Below are positions 62,920 through 64,000 of a stretch of 64,000 nucleotides of DNA, in pieces. Location of the stretch: contig DATHMF010000020.1 of NCBI GenBank assembly GCA_035487355.1, positions 1 to 64,000 of the forward strand. Direction: 5' to 3'. Made by a program: the position numbers and the translations under genes. The notes under the pieces are model-generated. The model was given only the letters and a program-made list of their open reading frames with translations. It had not been told where the DNA came from and ran no database searches. Numbering within the stretch: the first letter of the stretch is position 1; every line of letters begins with the position of its first letter. This DNA comes from Terriglobales bacterium (lineage in GTDB: Bacteria > Acidobacteriota > Terriglobia > Terriglobales > Acidobacteriaceae).

Positions 62920-64000
62920 TCAATAGAGGAACTTCACTCCAAACTGGATTACCCGAGGATTACTAATGGTCGAAGTGATCGTGCCGAAAGCAGGATTGCC
63001 CAGCACTCCATTGGGTTGACTGAACGCTGGAGTATTTGCCAGGTTAAAGATCTCGGTGCGGAGTTGCAAATCGAGATTTTCTCTGATCTTAGAATTCTTA
63101 ATGAATGCAATATCTGCATCGCGGTAGGCGGGACCGCGAACCGGGTTGCGCGAACTGTTGCCTAAAGTGAATTGCGGCGCGGTGACGAACGCAGCGGTAT
63201 TGAAGAACTTAGCTGTTGATCGTTGATCGGAAGAAAGATTAGGGCTGGCGATCACGTTGGGGCGCTGCACTCCGTATCCGGCAAAAGCATTGAAATTGGT
63301 CACCTGAGTAATGGGCACTGGCAAGCCTGATTGCAATGTAACAAGCCCTGTGATCTGCCAACCGTTTGCCAGAATTGCCGGGAAGCCCTGGAGATGCACT
63401 GGGAGGTCCCATGTATAACAGGCGCTCAACACGTTAGGCATGTCTCCGGTAGAAGAATCACGTTCACGGCGCAGATTAAAGCTGTCTGCCACGGGAAAAT
63501 TCGCAATGGGGCCGGTGAGCACAGAAGCGTCGAAGACAGACGAGGCTTCGTCAATGAGCTTGGAGTGTGTGTAACTCACCAGGTAAGAAAGACCATGAGA
63601 AAGCCGCTGCTCCAGCCTGGCCTCGAAGGCATGATAATGCGTCCCACCGATGTTGTTACGGTAAAAGGACACCTGGGTAAACTCAGGAAACGGCATCAGC
63701 AATTGCGCCCGGGTGATGGTGGGCCCGCCCAGCGAAGAGCTGCGTGGAATGATGCCAAAGAACGGATTAGGAACGGTCTGGGTCAAGAACGGTCCAAGAG
63801 CGAGCTGACTCGGTTTCAACTGATTGAAATTTACGTCGGGCATGCCAACATGCACAATATGCGAGCCGGCATATCCCACCTGGAAAGAGACATTTTTGAA
63901 CAACTGGTGTTCGACGGCAAGGTTCCATTGCTGAACGTAACCGGAACCCAGGTTGTGGTTGGCGGTAAATACGCCCTGGCCTAGACCGGCGTCGGGCGTG
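62920..64000 (-). CDS. Oar-like TonB-dependent receptor, C-terminal part
   Basis: The frame is open to the end of the window, so the N-terminus lies beyond. About 360 residues are visible. They are typical outer-membrane barrel strands: GSGYVQQWNLAVEHQLF, SHGLSYLVSYTHSKLID, NGWQITGLVTLQSGLPVP, LDLQLRTEIFNLANTPAF. It ends VIQFGVKFLY, with the aromatic final residue needed for barrel insertion. These large carboxypeptidase-regulatory-like receptors are expanded in Acidobacteria. The ligand is unknown. Confidence 0.9.
   Translation of the reverse strand, partial: TPDAGLGQGVFTANHNLGSGYVQQWNLAVEHQLFKNVSFQVGYAGSHIVHVGMPDVNFNQLKPSQLALGPFLTQTVPNPFFGIIPRSSSLGGPTITRAQLLMPFPEFTQVSFYRNNIGGTHYHAFEARLEQRLSHGLSYLVSYTHSKLIDEASSVFDASVLTGPIANFPVADSFNLRRERDSSTGDMPNVLSACYTWDLPVHLQGFPAILANGWQITGLVTLQSGLPVPITQVTNFNAFAGYGVQRPNVIASPNLSSDQRSTAKFFNTAAFVTAPQFTLGNSSRNPVRGPAYRDADIAFIKNSKIRENLDLQLRTEIFNLANTPAFSQPNGVLGNPAFGTITSTISNPRVIQFGVKFLY

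Overview
The window looks like a chromosomal segment of an Acidobacteriota bacterium of the Koribacter/Terriglobia type. This is inferred, not tested. The reasons are a split transketolase, an Oar-like TonB-dependent receptor at the right edge, an HspR-type regulator with a dnaK-dnaJ pair, secreted beta-helix proteins, and many intergenic repeats built from short palindromic words. No rRNA, tRNA, CRISPR array, integrase or transposase was seen. Nearly all genes look native.

Layout. Bases 1-4246 hold an M48 protease (cut by the edge), a secreted protein, sucC-sucD and ndk. Bases 4252-9970 hold a membrane aminopropyltransferase-like protein, a monooxygenase, purA, a Nudix hydrolase, and a chorismate-mutase-like gene overlapping a gene of unknown function. 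Bases 10403-15272 hold a patatin-like lipase, a tail-anchored repeat protein and a large secreted beta-helix protein. Bases 15447-19411 form a signalling block: a universal-stress-like protein, a membrane protein, a Ser/Thr kinase, a KdpE-like response regulator and a GAF protein. Bases 19408-26130 run transketolase N and C, a hexapeptide transferase, trpS, scpA, scpB and rluB. Bases 26153-39410 hold a ROK kinase, mutM, hspR, a PhyH dioxygenase, an alpha/beta hydrolase, an APC permease, a TonB-like protein, pstS, dnaJ, dnaK and a flavin reductase. Bases 40011-48470 hold glmS, purS, secreted and membrane proteins, a Rieske protein and an NtrY/NtrX-like pair. Bases 48521-55565 form a repeat-rich accessory stretch with a second secreted protein, a frameshifted TonB-like gene, an LpxD-like acyltransferase, an acyl-CoA synthetase and a glycosyltransferase. 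Bases 55578-59475 are the conserved phoH-ybeY-corC-era run. Bases 59795-62543 are an uncharacterised three-gene operon, followed by the receptor.

Most notable observations. First, three arrays of hexamers at 11-bp period lie before the stress-protein gene, the kinase operon and the response-regulator/GAF divergence. On the minus strand they read TTTAYR-N5-TTTAYR, which resembles the E. coli KdpE site as I remember it, yet no kdpFABC or kdpD is present; they suggest a local KdpE-like regulon. Second, the operon 60438-59795 couples a large internally duplicated cysteine-containing protein, a DUF1360-like membrane protein and a small protein beginning MSCCG, with an ATGA overlap; its function is unknown. 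Third, the end of sucC is present twice, 132 bp apart, around two hairpins, with synonymous codon differences. The dnaK promoter carries HspR-like sites, and pstS has a Pho-box-like direct repeat.

All functional names come from motif recognition by eye; no database search was run.
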